64,000 nt of DNA from JAGWAJ01 sp965215155 (GCA_965215155.1 CBDCCY010000001.1:868001-932000), one strand, 5' to 3'; shown: positions 8,582 to 17,043, counted from the first letter of the stretch. Numbers and translations: made by a program. Notes: generated from the letters alone by a model not told the origin.

Positions 8582-8800
8582 CTAGCGGGCGCGGAAGGTG
8601 ATGATGCCGCGGGCGGGATCGTAGGGCGAGACGCCGACGGTCACCCGGTCGCCGGGCACGACCTTGATGCGGAAGCGGCGCATCCGCCCGCTCAACTGGG
8701 CGAGCACCTCGTGTCCGGAATCGCACTGCACGCGGTACAGGCCGCCGCTGTGCACCGCCACGACGGTTCCCTGGACGTCGATGAGGTCGTCTTTCGCCAA
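8582..8800 (-). CDS. infA: Translation initiation factor IF-1
   Basis: 72 residues, the usual length. It is an OB-fold S1-like protein (DLIDVQGTVVAVHSGGLYRV, GDRVTVGVSPYDPARGIITF). IF-1 binds the A site of the 30S subunit and assists IF-2/IF-3 at initiation. It starts with TTG, supported by the conserved MAKDD-type N-terminus and by the lack of any better codon. A perfect TATAAT preceded by TGC ends 8 bases before it with no Shine-Dalgarno sequence. The stop codon TAG is part of a dispersed TAGGAGTCTGCG repeat. Confidence 0.95.
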   Translation of the reverse strand: MAKDDLIDVQGTVVAVHSGGLYRVQCDSGHEVLAQLSGRMRRFRIKVVPGDRVTVGVSPYDPARGIITFRAR

Positions 8801-8808
8801 GGCGCTGG

Positions 8809-8817
8809 ATTATAGCA
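8809..8817 (-). promoter_or_regulatory. infA extended -10 promoter, leaderless
   Basis: Minus-strand TGCTATAAT is a perfect extended -10 box. Only 8 bases separate it from the TTG start of infA, so transcription should start at or next to the initiation codon. Confidence 0.65.
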
Positions 8818-8830
8818 GGCTCGGGCCGGT

Positions 8831-8977
8831 GGACAGCACGCGCGAGAAGGCCTGCCGTTCGCGCCGCTGATTCCGAACGCGGTCACCATCGAAGCGGTGA
8901 AGGAAGCCCGCAAGGGGGGGCTCCCTCGATTCGCCGGCATGCAGGCGCTGCTCGACGACCTGCATGCGGACGATTGA
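8831..8977 (+). pseudogene. Remnant of a RelB/DinJ-family antitoxin gene
   Basis: The + frame reads GLPFAPLIPNAVTIEAVKEA followed by GGLPRFAGMQALLDDLHADD and TGA. This is the C-terminal half of RelB/DinJ antitoxins, where IPN.VT..A..EAR and a terminal LL.DL are conserved. The N-terminal DNA-binding half is missing: upstream DNA is the infA promoter and has no in-frame start. No toxin gene follows. It is probably the left-over 3' end of a lost toxin-antitoxin pair. Confidence 0.65.
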
Positions 8978-9007
8978 GTGGGCGCGATCCGCATCGCTCC
9001 CGCATGA

Positions 9008-9016
9008 TGCTACGCT
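9008..9016 (+). promoter_or_regulatory. Extended -10 box of small coiled-coil gene A
   Basis: TGCTACGCT, seven bases before the ATG at 9024. The same arrangement precedes the paralogue-like gene that starts at 33946 on the minus strand. Confidence 0.5.
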
Positions 9017-9023
9017 GGTGGGT

Positions 9024-9203
9024 ATGAACGCCACGGCGCTCGACGTGCTCACCGCCCTGCTCTCCCTGGTCAGCGCGATCGGCGTCCTGGTCGTCAACAG
9101 CAAAGTCGACCGGCTGGCGGGTCGGGTTGACGCGCTCGAGGGGACGCTACACCTGATCGTCACGGCGATCCTCGGCCGGAAGCCATCCGGCGAGTCGTCG
9201 TAG
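9024..9203 (+). CDS. Small membrane-anchored coiled-coil protein A
   Basis: 59 residues: one hydrophobic segment (LDVLTALLSLVSAIGVLVVN, about 5-24) followed by a short heptad-like stretch (SKVDRLAGRVDALEGTLHLI) and a basic, polar tail. It resembles in plan, though weakly in sequence, two other small proteins in the window (21231-21464 and 33647-33946). The function is unknown. The ATG is chosen because an extended -10 box lies 7 bases upstream; a longer frame would start inside the relB remnant. Confidence 0.55.
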   Translation: MNATALDVLTALLSLVSAIGVLVVNSKVDRLAGRVDALEGTLHLIVTAILGRKPSGESS

Positions 9204-9217
9204 ATCCCGTCGCCGGG

Positions 9218-12200
9218 CTACAGCCGCCGGACGGCTTCCTCGACGCGGCGCGCGGCGGCGCGGAAGTCGTCGCCGCGGCAGTCGATCGGGGCGCCGAACG
9301 CCACCCGGGCGCGGCCGGGGCGCGCCATGCGCCACGACTGGTGGAGGATGCGGTCGACCCCCTCGATGCGGACCGGCACCACCGGCAGCCGCAGGCGCGC
9401 CGCGATCATGCCCACCCCGGGCTGGAACGGGGCGATCTCCCCGGCGCGGGTGCGGCGCCCCTCGGGGAAGATCAGCACGGACGACCCGCCCTCGACCAGC
9501 TCCCCGAGGTAGCGCAGCGTGTCGCGGGCGCCCGCCTCGCGCTGGGGCAGCGGCACGACGTTGAAGCAGAGCACGGCCAGCCCGTAGCTCAGCCCCTTCG
9601 ACAGCCGCGCACCCCGCGAGTGCCGCTCGGGGTGGAAGTGGGCCCCGAACCACTCCCGCGCGGCGGCGATGGCGACGCGGCGGCGGCGCGCCCCCGGCAG
9701 GGCGGCCAGGATCACCGGCCCGTCGAGATGGCTCTGGTGGTTGGCGGCGAAGACCACCGGCCCCTCGACGGCGGCGAGCCGGTCGAGCCCCTCGACCCGG
9801 ATCCAGGCGAACACGCGCGTGAGGGGGAGGAGAAAGAGGGAGAGCGCCGCCCGACGGAACAGGGCCGGCGCCCACCCCTGGTTCCAGGCCGGAAAGCGGA
9901 TCGGCGCCGGCCGGGCTCGCGCCGCCCCCACCGTCGCGGCGGTTCCCGTTCCGCCGCCGCCGGCCCCGGCGCCGGCCGCGGCCCCCGCGCCGGTTGCCGC
10001 CTCCGCGCCGGTTGCCGCCTCCGCGCCGGTTGCCGCCTCCGCGCCGGTTGCCGCTCCCGCGCCGGTTGCCGCCTCCGCGCCGGTTGCCGCTCCCGCGCCG
10101 GTTGCCGCCCCCGCGTCGATTGCCGCCCCCCGCCCGCCGGCCGCGGCCCCGGTGCCGGCCGCGGCTCCCGCGCCGGTTGCCGCTCCCGCGCCGGTTGCCG
10201 CCCCCACGTCGGTAGCCGCTCCCGCGTCGGTCGCCGCCCCCGGACGGCTCCCGTCCGCGATCAGGGCCCGCAGGTCGGCCACGGTCCGCGCCTCGGCGAA
10301 GGTCGCCTCGTCCAGCGTGCGATCGAACGCCCGCTCGAGCGCCACCATCAGCTCGATACGCTCCAGCGACCCGAGCCCCAGCTCGGCCAGCGTCGTCTCG
10401 TCCGCCACCCGGCGGCCGTGCGCGAACTCCGCGACCACCGCCGCCAGCGGGTCGCCCGCGGCTCTGCCTCCCTCCGCCGCCGGCTGGGCGCCGGCGACCC
10501 AGCGGGCCAGATCGCGCCGCCGCAGCTTCCGGGTCCCCTCGGTGCGCGGCAGCGCCGCCTCCGGCCAGACCGAGCAGCCGCGGATGCGCTGGTGCTCCTC
10601 CAGGCGGAGATTGGCGTCGCCCACGACGCGGTCGGCGTCGGCGCCCGCCTCCAGGACCAGCACGGCGTGCACGTGCTCCCGGCCGTCGCGGGACGCACCG
10701 ACCACCGCCGCCTCGCGCACCCCCGGCACCTCCGCGAGGGCGCGCTCGACGTCCTCCGGAAAGACGTTGAGGCCGTCGGGGGTGACGATCATCTCCTTCT
10801 TGCGCCCCCGCACGGTGAGGTGTCCGCCCGCATCGAGCGAGCCGATGTCGCCGGTGTGGAGCCAGCCGTCGCGGAACGCCTCGGCCGTCGCGTCGGGCGC
10901 GTCGTAGTAGCCGCGGGTGACGTTCCCGCCCCGGACCAGGATCTCGCCGTCGTCGGCGATCGCCACCTCGACGCCGCCGATCGGCGTTCCGACCGAGCCC
11001 CGCCGCGTGCGGAACGGGTGGTTGACGGTGACCATCGGGGCGGTCTCGGTCAGCCCGTAGCCCTGGACGACGAGGAAGCCGAGGCGCGACCAGAAGTCCT
11101 GCAGCTCCGGGTCGAGCGGCGCGCCGCCCACGACGAACGCCCAGAACTTCATGCCGAAGAGGCGGTGCGTCCGGCGGTGCCGCCACCAGCGGACGGCGAC
11201 GTGCGACTTGCGACCGCCCGCGGCGGCCTCCGCCGTCTCCGGGGCGACGCGCAGCAGCTCGTCGCGCAGCACCTCCAGGATGCGCGGGACGCAGACCAGC
11301 ACGGACACGCGGCGCGTCCGGATCTGGCGCATGATCTCGGCCGGGTTGTAGCCGCGCATGAAGACGGTGACGCCGGCGAGCATCGGCGGGACGAAGGTGG
11401 CCATCGCCTGGCCGAACAGGTGGCTCAGCGGCAGCAGGTTCAGGAATCGCAGCGGGAAGAAGGGCCGGCCGTACTGCACGTACTTGGCGACCTCCCGCTC
11501 CACCGGCACGATGTTCGCCAGCAGGTTGGCGTGCGTGATCTCGACCCCCTTCGGGTCGGCGGTGGCGCCCGAGGTGAAGATGATCTCCGCCAGGTCGTCG
11601 CCGGCCGGCGCGGCCCGCGGCGCCCCCGCCCGCGGCGCCTCCGCCCGCGGCGCCTCCGCCCGCGGCGCCTCCGCCCGCGGAGGCGGGGCGGAACCCGTCC
11701 CGCCCGCTCCGGCTCCCGTCCCCGCGACCTCGCCCGTTCCCGCGACCCCGCCCGACCCTGCGACCTGGCCTGTCTCCGCGACCCCGCCCGTCCCCGCGAC
11801 CTCGCCCGACCCCGCGACCTCGTCCGACCCTGCGACTGCGCCCGACCCCTCGTCCCCACCCGTCCCTGGCGCGAGCACGTCCGAGAGCCGCCAGCGGACC
11901 GTGCCGGGGGTGGGCGGCGCGTTCGGCGCCTCGTCGCCGGCGATCACGATGCGGGCGCGCACGCGGGCGACGACGCGCGCGAGCAGGTCGGCCGACGTCC
12001 GCACGTCGAGCGGCACCACGACGGCTCGCGCGAGGAGGCAGCCCCAGAACGCCGCGATCCACTCCGGCCGGTTCTCGCCCCAGAGGACCACCTTGTCGTC
12101 CGGGCGGCAGCCGGCGGCGGCGAGGCGCGCCGCGAAGCGCTCCGCGCCGGCGCGGATGTCCGCGTAGCTGCGGGTCTCGGCCCGGTAGCCGTCGTCGTAG

Positions 12201-12268
12201 ACGAGGAACGGCGCCGCGGAGCGGATGCGGTCGTCGAAGAAGTCGAGCAGCGACTCGCGGGTCGTCAC
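9218..12268 (-). CDS. Acyl-CoA/acyl-ACP synthetase - acyl carrier - lysophospholipid acyltransferase fusion
   Basis: 1016 residues. An AMP-binding acyl ligase comes first, with the TSGATADPKGVEITHANL signature (about 230-247), VQGYGLTETAPMVTVNHPF and a C-terminal GRKKEMIV block. Next is a carrier domain, with ELGLGSLERIEL at about 630 giving the phosphopantetheine serine. Last is a PlsC acyltransferase: NHQSHLDGP gives the HxxxxD catalytic pair and FPEGRRTRAGEI gives motif III. The protein could activate a fatty acid, hold it on its own carrier and pass it to a lysolipid, as Aas does without a carrier. Ala/Gly hexapeptide repeats interrupt the ligase (about 139-216) and link carrier to PlsC (about 673-760). 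The GTG start overlaps the stop of the upstream outer-membrane gene (GTGA). Confidence 0.9.
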   Translation of the reverse strand: MTTRESLLDFFDDRIRSAAPFLVYDDGYRAETRSYADIRAGAERFAARLAAAGCRPDDKVVLWGENRPEWIAAFWGCLLARAVVVPLDVRTSADLLARVVARVRARIVIAGDEAPNAPPTPGTVRWRLSDVLAPGTGGDEGSGAVAGSDEVAGSGEVAGTGGVAETGQVAGSGGVAGTGEVAGTGAGAGGTGSAPPPRAEAPRAEAPRAEAPRAGAPRAAPAGDDLAEIIFTSGATADPKGVEITHANLLANIVPVEREVAKYVQYGRPFFPLRFLNLLPLSHLFGQAMATFVPPMLAGVTVFMRGYNPAEIMRQIRTRRVSVLVCVPRILEVLRDELLRVAPETAEAAAGGRKSHVAVRWWRHRRTHRLFGMKFWAFVVGGAPLDPELQDFWSRLGFLVVQGYGLTETAPMVTVNHPFRTRRGSVGTPIGGVEVAIADDGEILVRGGNVTRGYYDAPDATAEAFRDGWLHTGDIGSLDAGGHLTVRGRKKEMIVTPDGLNVFPEDVERALAEVPGVREAAVVGASRDGREHVHAVLVLEAGADADRVVGDANLRLEEHQRIRGCSVWPEAALPRTEGTRKLRRRDLARWVAGAQPAAEGGRAAGDPLAAVVAEFAHGRRVADETTLAELGLGSLERIELMVALERAFDRTLDEATFAEARTVADLRALIADGSRPGAATDAGAATDVGAATGAGAATGAGAAAGTGAAAGGRGAAIDAGAATGAGAATGAEAATGAGAATGAEAATGAEAATGAEAATGAGAAAGAGAGGGGTGTAATVGAARARPAPIRFPAWNQGWAPALFRRAALSLFLLPLTRVFAWIRVEGLDRLAAVEGPVVFAANHQSHLDGPVILAALPGARRRRVAIAAAREWFGAHFHPERHSRGARLSKGLSYGLAVLCFNVVPLPQREAGARDTLRYLGELVEGGSSVLIFPEGRRTRAGEIAPFQPGVGMIAARLRLPVVPVRIEGVDRILHQSWRMARPGRARVAFGAPIDCRGDDFRAAARRVEEAVRRL
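9985..10250 (-). repeat. Intragenic 18-bp repeats encoding Ala-Ala-Thr-Gly-Ala-(Gly/Glu)
   Basis: About 14 imperfect copies of an 18-base unit encode the linker between carrier and acyltransferase domains. The unit length keeps the frame, so copy number can vary without breaking the gene. Confidence 0.8.
11620..11860 (-). repeat. Intragenic repeats encoding VAG(T/S)GE hexapeptides and APRAE pentapeptides
   Basis: An 18-base unit (VAGSGE, VAGTGG and variants) and then four copies of a 15-base unit (EAPRA) sit inside the adenylation domain, just before its nucleotide-binding loop. Homologous ligases have a short loop there, so this is an in-frame expansion. Confidence 0.75.
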
Positions 12269-12909
12269 TTGAACGACGCGCCGATGCTGATGACCACGAC
12301 CGTCATGCGCGGAGCACGGAGGGCGTAGAACCGGGCATCGAGCGAGAACGCGAGATGGGGCCGGTCGAACCAGCGGGCGCCGCCGCCGTAGCTCAGCGTG
12401 TGCACCCCGCTCGTCGGGGCCGCCTCGGCATCGAGGGCCCGGAGCCCGATCTGCGACCTCCCGAGGCCGACGCTCAGGTAGCTCCAGCCGTTGCGGCTGC
12501 CGAAGTTGAGCGAGACCTGTGAGGAGACCGAGGTGAAGCGCTTGCGGACGCTGGGCAGCGCGAGCGGCTCGTCTTCCGGGTCGGGGGCGGGCTCGAAGCG
12601 GCTCTGGTTGGCGAACGACGAATGGTATCCGGCGCCGATCCCGAACGTGATTCCCCGCCAGCGCAGGGGATAGAGGTGGGCGCCGGCATCGAGGCCCCAG
12701 CCTGGTCCGGGGGTCTCCGGCGCCGCGAATCCGAAGCGGCCGGCGAGGTCCGCGTTGCGGGTGAACGGCACGAACGAGCCGCGGAGGTCGAACGCGAAGA
12801 GCCCGATCGGCTCTTCCGTCTGGGCGGCGGCCGGGGTGGGCAACGCGCACGCGAGGAATGCCACGAGTCCCAGGACGGGCGCCCAGCGGGCGGCGATCGG
12901 TGCGGGCAC
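12265..12909 (-). CDS. Outer-membrane beta-barrel protein
   Basis: 214 residues. An N-terminal signal peptide (LGLVAFLACALPTPAAAQ) ends in a clear AxA-type cleavage site. The mature part has alternating amphipathic strands rich in Gly and aromatics (GLFAFDLRGSFVPF, GITFGIGAGYHSSF, HLAFSLDARFYAL) and a hydrophobic C-terminal strand (MTVVVISIGASFK), as in small barrel proteins. The role is unknown. It is translationally coupled to the acyl ligase fusion downstream, which points to envelope lipid metabolism. The GTG start follows TATACT by 10 bases; ilvA starts divergently. Confidence 0.75.
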   Translation of the reverse strand: MPAPIAARWAPVLGLVAFLACALPTPAAAQTEEPIGLFAFDLRGSFVPFTRNADLAGRFGFAAPETPGPGWGLDAGAHLYPLRWRGITFGIGAGYHSSFANQSRFEPAPDPEDEPLALPSVRKRFTSVSSQVSLNFGSRNGWSYLSVGLGRSQIGLRALDAEAAPTSGVHTLSYGGGARWFDRPHLAFSLDARFYALRAPRMTVVVISIGASFK

Positions 12910-12966
12910 GGAGAAACCAAGTATACGATGGGCGGGCCGCCCGACCGGCGGGCCGCCCGAGCGCTC

Positions 12967-14028
12967 ATGCCGCCTCTCGTCCCGCTCGCCGACATCCGGG
13001 GGGCCGCCGCCCGCATCGCGGGCGTGGCCGTGCGCACTCCGCTCGTCGCCGCACCGGTGGCCGTCGCGCCGCCGGTGACCGGCACGCCGCCGGTGACCGG
13101 CACGCCGCAACCGGCCGGCGGCGACCCTGCGGGCGGGGCGGGCCGCCTGCTGCTCAAGTGCGAGAACCTGCAGCGGGCCGGGGCGTTCAAGCTGCGCGGC
13201 GCCTGCAACTTCATCGCGCAGGTGCCCGCGGAGCGGCGCGCGCGGGGCCTGATCACGTACTCGTCGGGCAACCATGCGCAGGCGATCGCCCTCGCCGCCC
13301 GCATCGTCGGCGCGCCGGCAGTGGTCGTGATGCCCGAGACCGCGCCCGCGGTCAAGGTGGCCGGGGCCCGCGACCTCGGCGCCGAGGTGCTCTTCGAGGG
13401 GACGACGTCCGTCGAGCGCCGCGTCCGCGCCGAGGCGGAGGCGGACCGGCGCGGGCTCACGATGGTCCCGCCCTTCGACCACCCGCGGATCATCGCCGGC
13501 CAGGGGACGGTCGGCCTGGAGATCCTGGAGGACTGCCCGGCCCCCGCCGTCGTCTACGTGCCGATCGGCGGGGGCGGCCTGGCCGCGGGCGTCGCCGCCG
13601 CGGTCAAGGCGCTGCGGCCCGCGACCCGCGTCGTCGGGGTCGAGCCCGTCGGCGCCGCGGCGATGGCCCGGTCGATGGCGGCCGGCGCGCCGGTCACCCT
13701 GGACCGGGCGGAGAGCATCGCCGACGGCCTGCTCCCGGTCCGCCCCGGCGACCTGACGTTCGCCCATGCCGCGGCGCTCGTCGACGAGATCGTGACGGTG
13801 GGCGACGAGGAGATCGCCGCCGCCGTCCGCTGGCTCGCGGAGCGCGCGAAGCTCGTCGCCGAACCGAGCGGCGCGGCCAGCGTCGCGGCGGCCCTGCGCG
13901 GCGCTCGCGCCGCCGAGGCCTCGGAGCCGGCTACGGTCGGCCCGACGGTCGCGGTCGTCAGCGGCGGCAACATCGCCCCCGCCGCCCTCGCCGACCTGCT
14001 CCACGCGAGAACCGGAGCCCACGAATGA
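12967..14028 (+). CDS. ilvA: Threonine dehydratase / serine racemase-type PLP enzyme
   Basis: 353 residues of fold-type II PLP enzymes. LQRAGAFKLRGACNF holds the PLP-binding lysine, SSGNHAQAIALAA the substrate loop, PIGGGGLAAGVAAAVK the phosphate-binding glycine loop, and SGGNIAP the C-terminal serine/glycine that meets the pyridine nitrogen. There is no C-terminal ACT domain, so this is the short, catabolic or isoleucine-insensitive type. It deaminates L-threonine to 2-oxobutanoate, but serine racemase activity cannot be excluded. A PPVTGT duplication near residue 40 is an in-frame insertion. The last codons overlap the next gene (ATGA). Confidence 0.88.
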   Translation: MPPLVPLADIRGAAARIAGVAVRTPLVAAPVAVAPPVTGTPPVTGTPQPAGGDPAGGAGRLLLKCENLQRAGAFKLRGACNFIAQVPAERRARGLITYSSGNHAQAIALAARIVGAPAVVVMPETAPAVKVAGARDLGAEVLFEGTTSVERRVRAEAEADRRGLTMVPPFDHPRIIAGQGTVGLEILEDCPAPAVVYVPIGGGGLAAGVAAAVKALRPATRVVGVEPVGAAAMARSMAAGAPVTLDRAESIADGLLPVRPGDLTFAHAAALVDEIVTVGDEEIAAAVRWLAERAKLVAEPSGAASVAAALRGARAAEASEPATVGPTVAVVSGGNIAPAALADLLHARTGAHE

Positions 14029-14846
14029 CGCCGCGACCCGTGGCGGCGCCGGCAGCGTCTCCGGGAGAGACCCGGCTGAGGGCGGCCGTCGCGACCATAC
14101 TGGCAAGACTCGAGCCGGACCAGATCATCCTGTTCGGATCCGCTGCGCGAAGCCGGATGACCGGGTCGAGCGATCTCGATCTGCTGGTCATCAGGACACC
14201 GGACCCCGGGGAAACCGCGAACGACCGCCACCGATGGCGCTGCGCCGCCACCGGGGACGACCTCGACGTGCTGCTGACCGACCGCCAGACCGCGGAACGG
14301 TTCCGACGGAGCGCCGGATACGTGTACGGCGCCGCACTGGAGGAAGGCCGCACGATCTACGCTCGCGAAGGCGCCCCCCTCTTGCGTACGGGGCCGCACT
14401 TCGTCTGGAACGGAAGCGAGATGGTCAGGAGCACGACCTACGAACCGGACTACGCGCGCGAGTGGCTCGACCAGGCCGAGCGGAAGTGGCGAACCGCGAA
14501 CCGGGAAGAACACCCCGTCGACAAGTGCGAGAACCTGCAGGCGGCGACGGAGCGCATGCTCAAGGCTCTCATAGTCGCCCGCGGTCAGCGCGTGAAGCAC
14601 CGCCACGATCTGCGGGAGCTCTGGGCGGAGGCCGAAGGGCACGGCGAGTCCATCCCGGTCCGGCCGGACGCCGCCGAGCTGGACAAGCTGACGAAGTACG
14701 CCGGGGAATGGCAGTACCCCGCGCCGGACATCGAGCCGGTAGCGACCTGGAACGCGATCGCTCCGATCGGCGAGGACCTGCTGGACCACGTTCGCGGACG
14801 GGTGCCTGTGCTGATCGCGGAGACACGCAGGAAGCTGCAGCGTTAG
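14025..14846 (+). CDS. MNT-type nucleotidyltransferase fused to a HEPN domain
   Basis: 273 residues. The N-terminal third has ILFGSAARSRMTGSSDLDLL, the GSx10DxD signature of minimal nucleotidyltransferases, and LDVLLTD. The C-terminal half (about 140-273) is a HEPN-like helical domain (AREWLDQAERKWRTA, ENLQAATERMLKALIV, HRHDLRELW). Separate MNT and HEPN proteins often form toxin-antitoxin pairs in which the MNT modifies the HEPN RNase; here both are in one chain. The RxxxxH-type RNase motif is not obvious, so toxicity is unproven. It overlaps ilvA by four bases, an unusual partner. Confidence 0.85.
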   Translation: MTPRPVAAPAASPGETRLRAAVATILARLEPDQIILFGSAARSRMTGSSDLDLLVIRTPDPGETANDRHRWRCAATGDDLDVLLTDRQTAERFRRSAGYVYGAALEEGRTIYAREGAPLLRTGPHFVWNGSEMVRSTTYEPDYAREWLDQAERKWRTANREEHPVDKCENLQAATERMLKALIVARGQRVKHRHDLRELWAEAEGHGESIPVRPDAAELDKLTKYAGEWQYPAPDIEPVATWNAIAPIGEDLLDHVRGRVPVLIAETRRKLQR

Positions 14847-14904
14847 TCCAGTTGCGTTGGCCGCTACCCCGAGGCCCGGGCATCTGCTCCGCGCCGGCGG
14901 CCGG

Positions 14905-16284
14905 CTACGCGCCGGCGTCTTCGATGCCCAGGACGGTCCGCGCCGCTGCCGTCGCCTCTCCCAGCGTCGTCACCTCGCCGTCGAGCTGCCGCTCGTAGAC
15001 CTGCCGCAGGACGGCGCCCACCCGCGGGCCGGGTCGCACGCCGAGGGCGAGCACGTGGCGGCCGAGCAGAAGGGGCGGCGGCGGGGCGTGCTCGACGCCG
15101 AGGGACCGCGCGCGCTCGAGGAACCAGTCCATCGCGGAACAGTCGAAGCGCCCGGTGCGGCCCCGGCAGTCCGCCATGGCCACCCGCGCCAGGAGCTCCA
15201 GGTCGACCTTCCGTGCCAGGCGCCGGAACGCGCCGTCGCCCACGCCGTCGCGCGCCGCCCGCCACATCCCCGGCTTCAGGTGGTGGCCGACGAGGCCCAG
15301 GACCTGCCCGCGCACGTCGTAGCCGTCGAGGGTGTGGACGTTCAGGCGGTCGAGGAACGCCGTCGCCGGCTCGACCCCCATCGCCTCGTGGTTCAGGGAG
15401 CGGATGCGCCCGTCGAGGTGCGCGGTGGTGGCGGGCTTGCCGAAGTCGTGGCAGACCGCGCCCAGCATGACGGCGACCCGCTGCGGGTAGGGCAGGTCGT
15501 CGATCCGCCCGCGGGCCTCGTCGACGACGAGCAGCGTGTGCGTCCAGACGTCCCCTTCCGGGTGCCACTCCGGCTCCTGCGGGCAGCCGACCAGCGCCCG
15601 GAGCTCCGGGAACAGGCGGTCGACCACGCCGAGATCGCGTGCGACGCGGAGACCCACCGACGGCCGGGCGGCCTCGAGCAGCAGCTTCTCCACTTCGCCC
15701 CAGATGCGCTCGGCCGGCAGGTCGTCGAGCGCAATGGTGCGGCAGAGCGCCCGCGTCTCGCCCTCGATCTCGAAGCCCAGGCGCGCCGCGAGCTGCACGG
15801 CCCGCAGCACACGCAGGCTGTCGTCGCCGAACGTGGCCGGATCGACCATCCGCAGGCGCCGGCGGTCGAGGTCGGCGCGTCCCCCGTGGGGGTCGAGGTA
15901 TTCATCGTCGAGCGGGTCCCAGGCGACGGCGTTGACCGTGAAGTCGCGGCGCCGGGCGGCCTCCGCCAGCGGGAGGTGCGGGTCGCCGGTCACCCGGAAG
16001 CCCCGGTGTCCGCGCCCCATCTTGGAGTCGGTGCGGGGGAGCGCGATGTCGAGCGGACCGAGCTTGAAGACCGCGAAGCTCGCCCCGACCGCGTTCACCG
16101 TGCCGAGGCCCGCGAGCACGCCGCGCAGCCGCTCGGCGTCGAGGCCGTGGACCTCGAGGTCGATGTCGTGGGTGGGAGCGCCCCGCAGGCGGTCGCGCAC
16201 CCAGCCCCCGACGACCAGCGCGCGGCCGCCCGCGCCGCGCACCGCGCGCGCCACGCCCCGGGCGAGGGCCAGCTCCTGGGACAT
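14905..16284 (-). CDS. cca: CCA-adding enzyme / poly(A) polymerase family nucleotidyltransferase with HD domain
   Basis: 459 residues. The head domain has LVVGGWVRDRLRGAPTHDID, the GG-x9-DxD catalytic motif, then RRRDFTVNAVAW and the ERIWGEV neck motif. Residues about 245-330 are an HD domain (HTLLVVDEA, LGAVCHDFGKPATT). The enzyme adds or repairs the 3' CCA of tRNA, and the HD part would give phosphatase or phosphodiesterase activity. The ATG is preceded by a good GGAGAGG. It is convergent with the MNT-HEPN gene. Confidence 0.9.
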   Translation of the reverse strand: MSQELALARGVARAVRGAGGRALVVGGWVRDRLRGAPTHDIDLEVHGLDAERLRGVLAGLGTVNAVGASFAVFKLGPLDIALPRTDSKMGRGHRGFRVTGDPHLPLAEAARRRDFTVNAVAWDPLDDEYLDPHGGRADLDRRRLRMVDPATFGDDSLRVLRAVQLAARLGFEIEGETRALCRTIALDDLPAERIWGEVEKLLLEAARPSVGLRVARDLGVVDRLFPELRALVGCPQEPEWHPEGDVWTHTLLVVDEARGRIDDLPYPQRVAVMLGAVCHDFGKPATTAHLDGRIRSLNHEAMGVEPATAFLDRLNVHTLDGYDVRGQVLGLVGHHLKPGMWRAARDGVGDGAFRRLARKVDLELLARVAMADCRGRTGRFDCSAMDWFLERARSLGVEHAPPPPLLLGRHVLALGVRPGPRVGAVLRQVYERQLDGEVTTLGEATAAARTVLGIEDAGA

Positions 16285-16359
16285 TGCCTCTCCGGCCCTC
16301 CGCAGTGTGTGGCCGCCACCCCTGCCGGGCCCTTCGCCTGCCGTCCGGCGCGCGGCGCG

Positions 16360-17043
16360 TCAGGCGTCCCGCGCCACCCGGAAGCCGTAGTCGGTATAGC
16401 GGAACGTCGGATCGAGCTTGCTGCGGGCGGCGACGCGGCTCATCGTCACCGCGTGGCGCCACGAGCCGCCCTTCGACACGCGCCGGCGGCCGCTCGGCGG
16501 CCCCGCCGGGTTCCGCGCCGGCGAGCGGCGGTAGAAGTCGCGCCCGTGCCAGTCGGCGCACCACTCGTGGATGTTGGCGGCGATGCCCCGGACGCCGTAC
16601 GGGTTGGGCGGCCCGAGCGTGACCGGCCACGGCCCGTCGAGCGGTCCCCGCCCCCCGTTCGGCAGCCACGGCGGGAGGCCGTCGCCCCCCGGGTAGGCGT
16701 CGCCCTCGCGCCCGCCGCGCGCCGCCCGCTCCCACTCCGCCTCGGTCGGCAGCCGCACCGGATCGCCGCCAGCCGACGACCGCCACAGGCAGTAGACGAC
16801 GGCGTCGTCCCAGCTCACGCCGACCACCGGCCGGTCCGGCCCGGCCAGGGCCGGCGAGCCCCACTCGCGCGGCGCCGCGCGTCCCGTCGCCGCCAAGAAC
16901 GGCTCGTACTCCCCGCGCGTCACCGGATTGACGGCCAGATCGAAGGCGTCGACCCAGACGCGGTGCGCGGGGGCCTCGTCCGGCTGCCCGTCGTCGCTTC
17001 CCATCCGGAACCAGCCGGCGGGGATGCGCGCGAACCCGCCCAT
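16360..17043 (-). CDS. Formylglycine-generating enzyme-like (SUMF1/FGE-sulfatase) protein
   Basis: 227 residues. Family hallmarks are in order: IPAGWFRMGSDDG at the start, NPVTRGEYEPFLAATGR, PVVGVSWDDAVVYCLW, RLPTEAEWERAARGG, ANIHEWCADWHG and the C-terminal SKGGSWRHA followed by YTDYGFRVARD. Such proteins oxidise a sulfatase cysteine to formylglycine or bind other ligands. The copper-binding cysteine pair of true FGEs is not clearly present, so the activity is open. I used the ATG at 17043 because the conserved domain begins directly after it; no sulfatase gene is in view. Confidence 0.85.
   Translation of the reverse strand: MGGFARIPAGWFRMGSDDGQPDEAPAHRVWVDAFDLAVNPVTRGEYEPFLAATGRAAPREWGSPALAGPDRPVVGVSWDDAVVYCLWRSSAGGDPVRLPTEAEWERAARGGREGDAYPGGDGLPPWLPNGGRGPLDGPWPVTLGPPNPYGVRGIAANIHEWCADWHGRDFYRRSPARNPAGPPSGRRRVSKGGSWRHAVTMSRVAARSKLDPTFRYTDYGFRVARDA

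Noticed and set aside
9985..10250. Possible CRISPR-like array
   Set aside because: Units are 18 bases, adjoining and without spacers, and they encode a linker in frame; this is a coding microrepeat.
9341..12328. 995-codon open frame on the plus strand under the acyl ligase fusion
   Set aside because: Antisense of a clearly conserved gene; Arg/Pro/Gly composition typical of shadow frames in GC-rich DNA.
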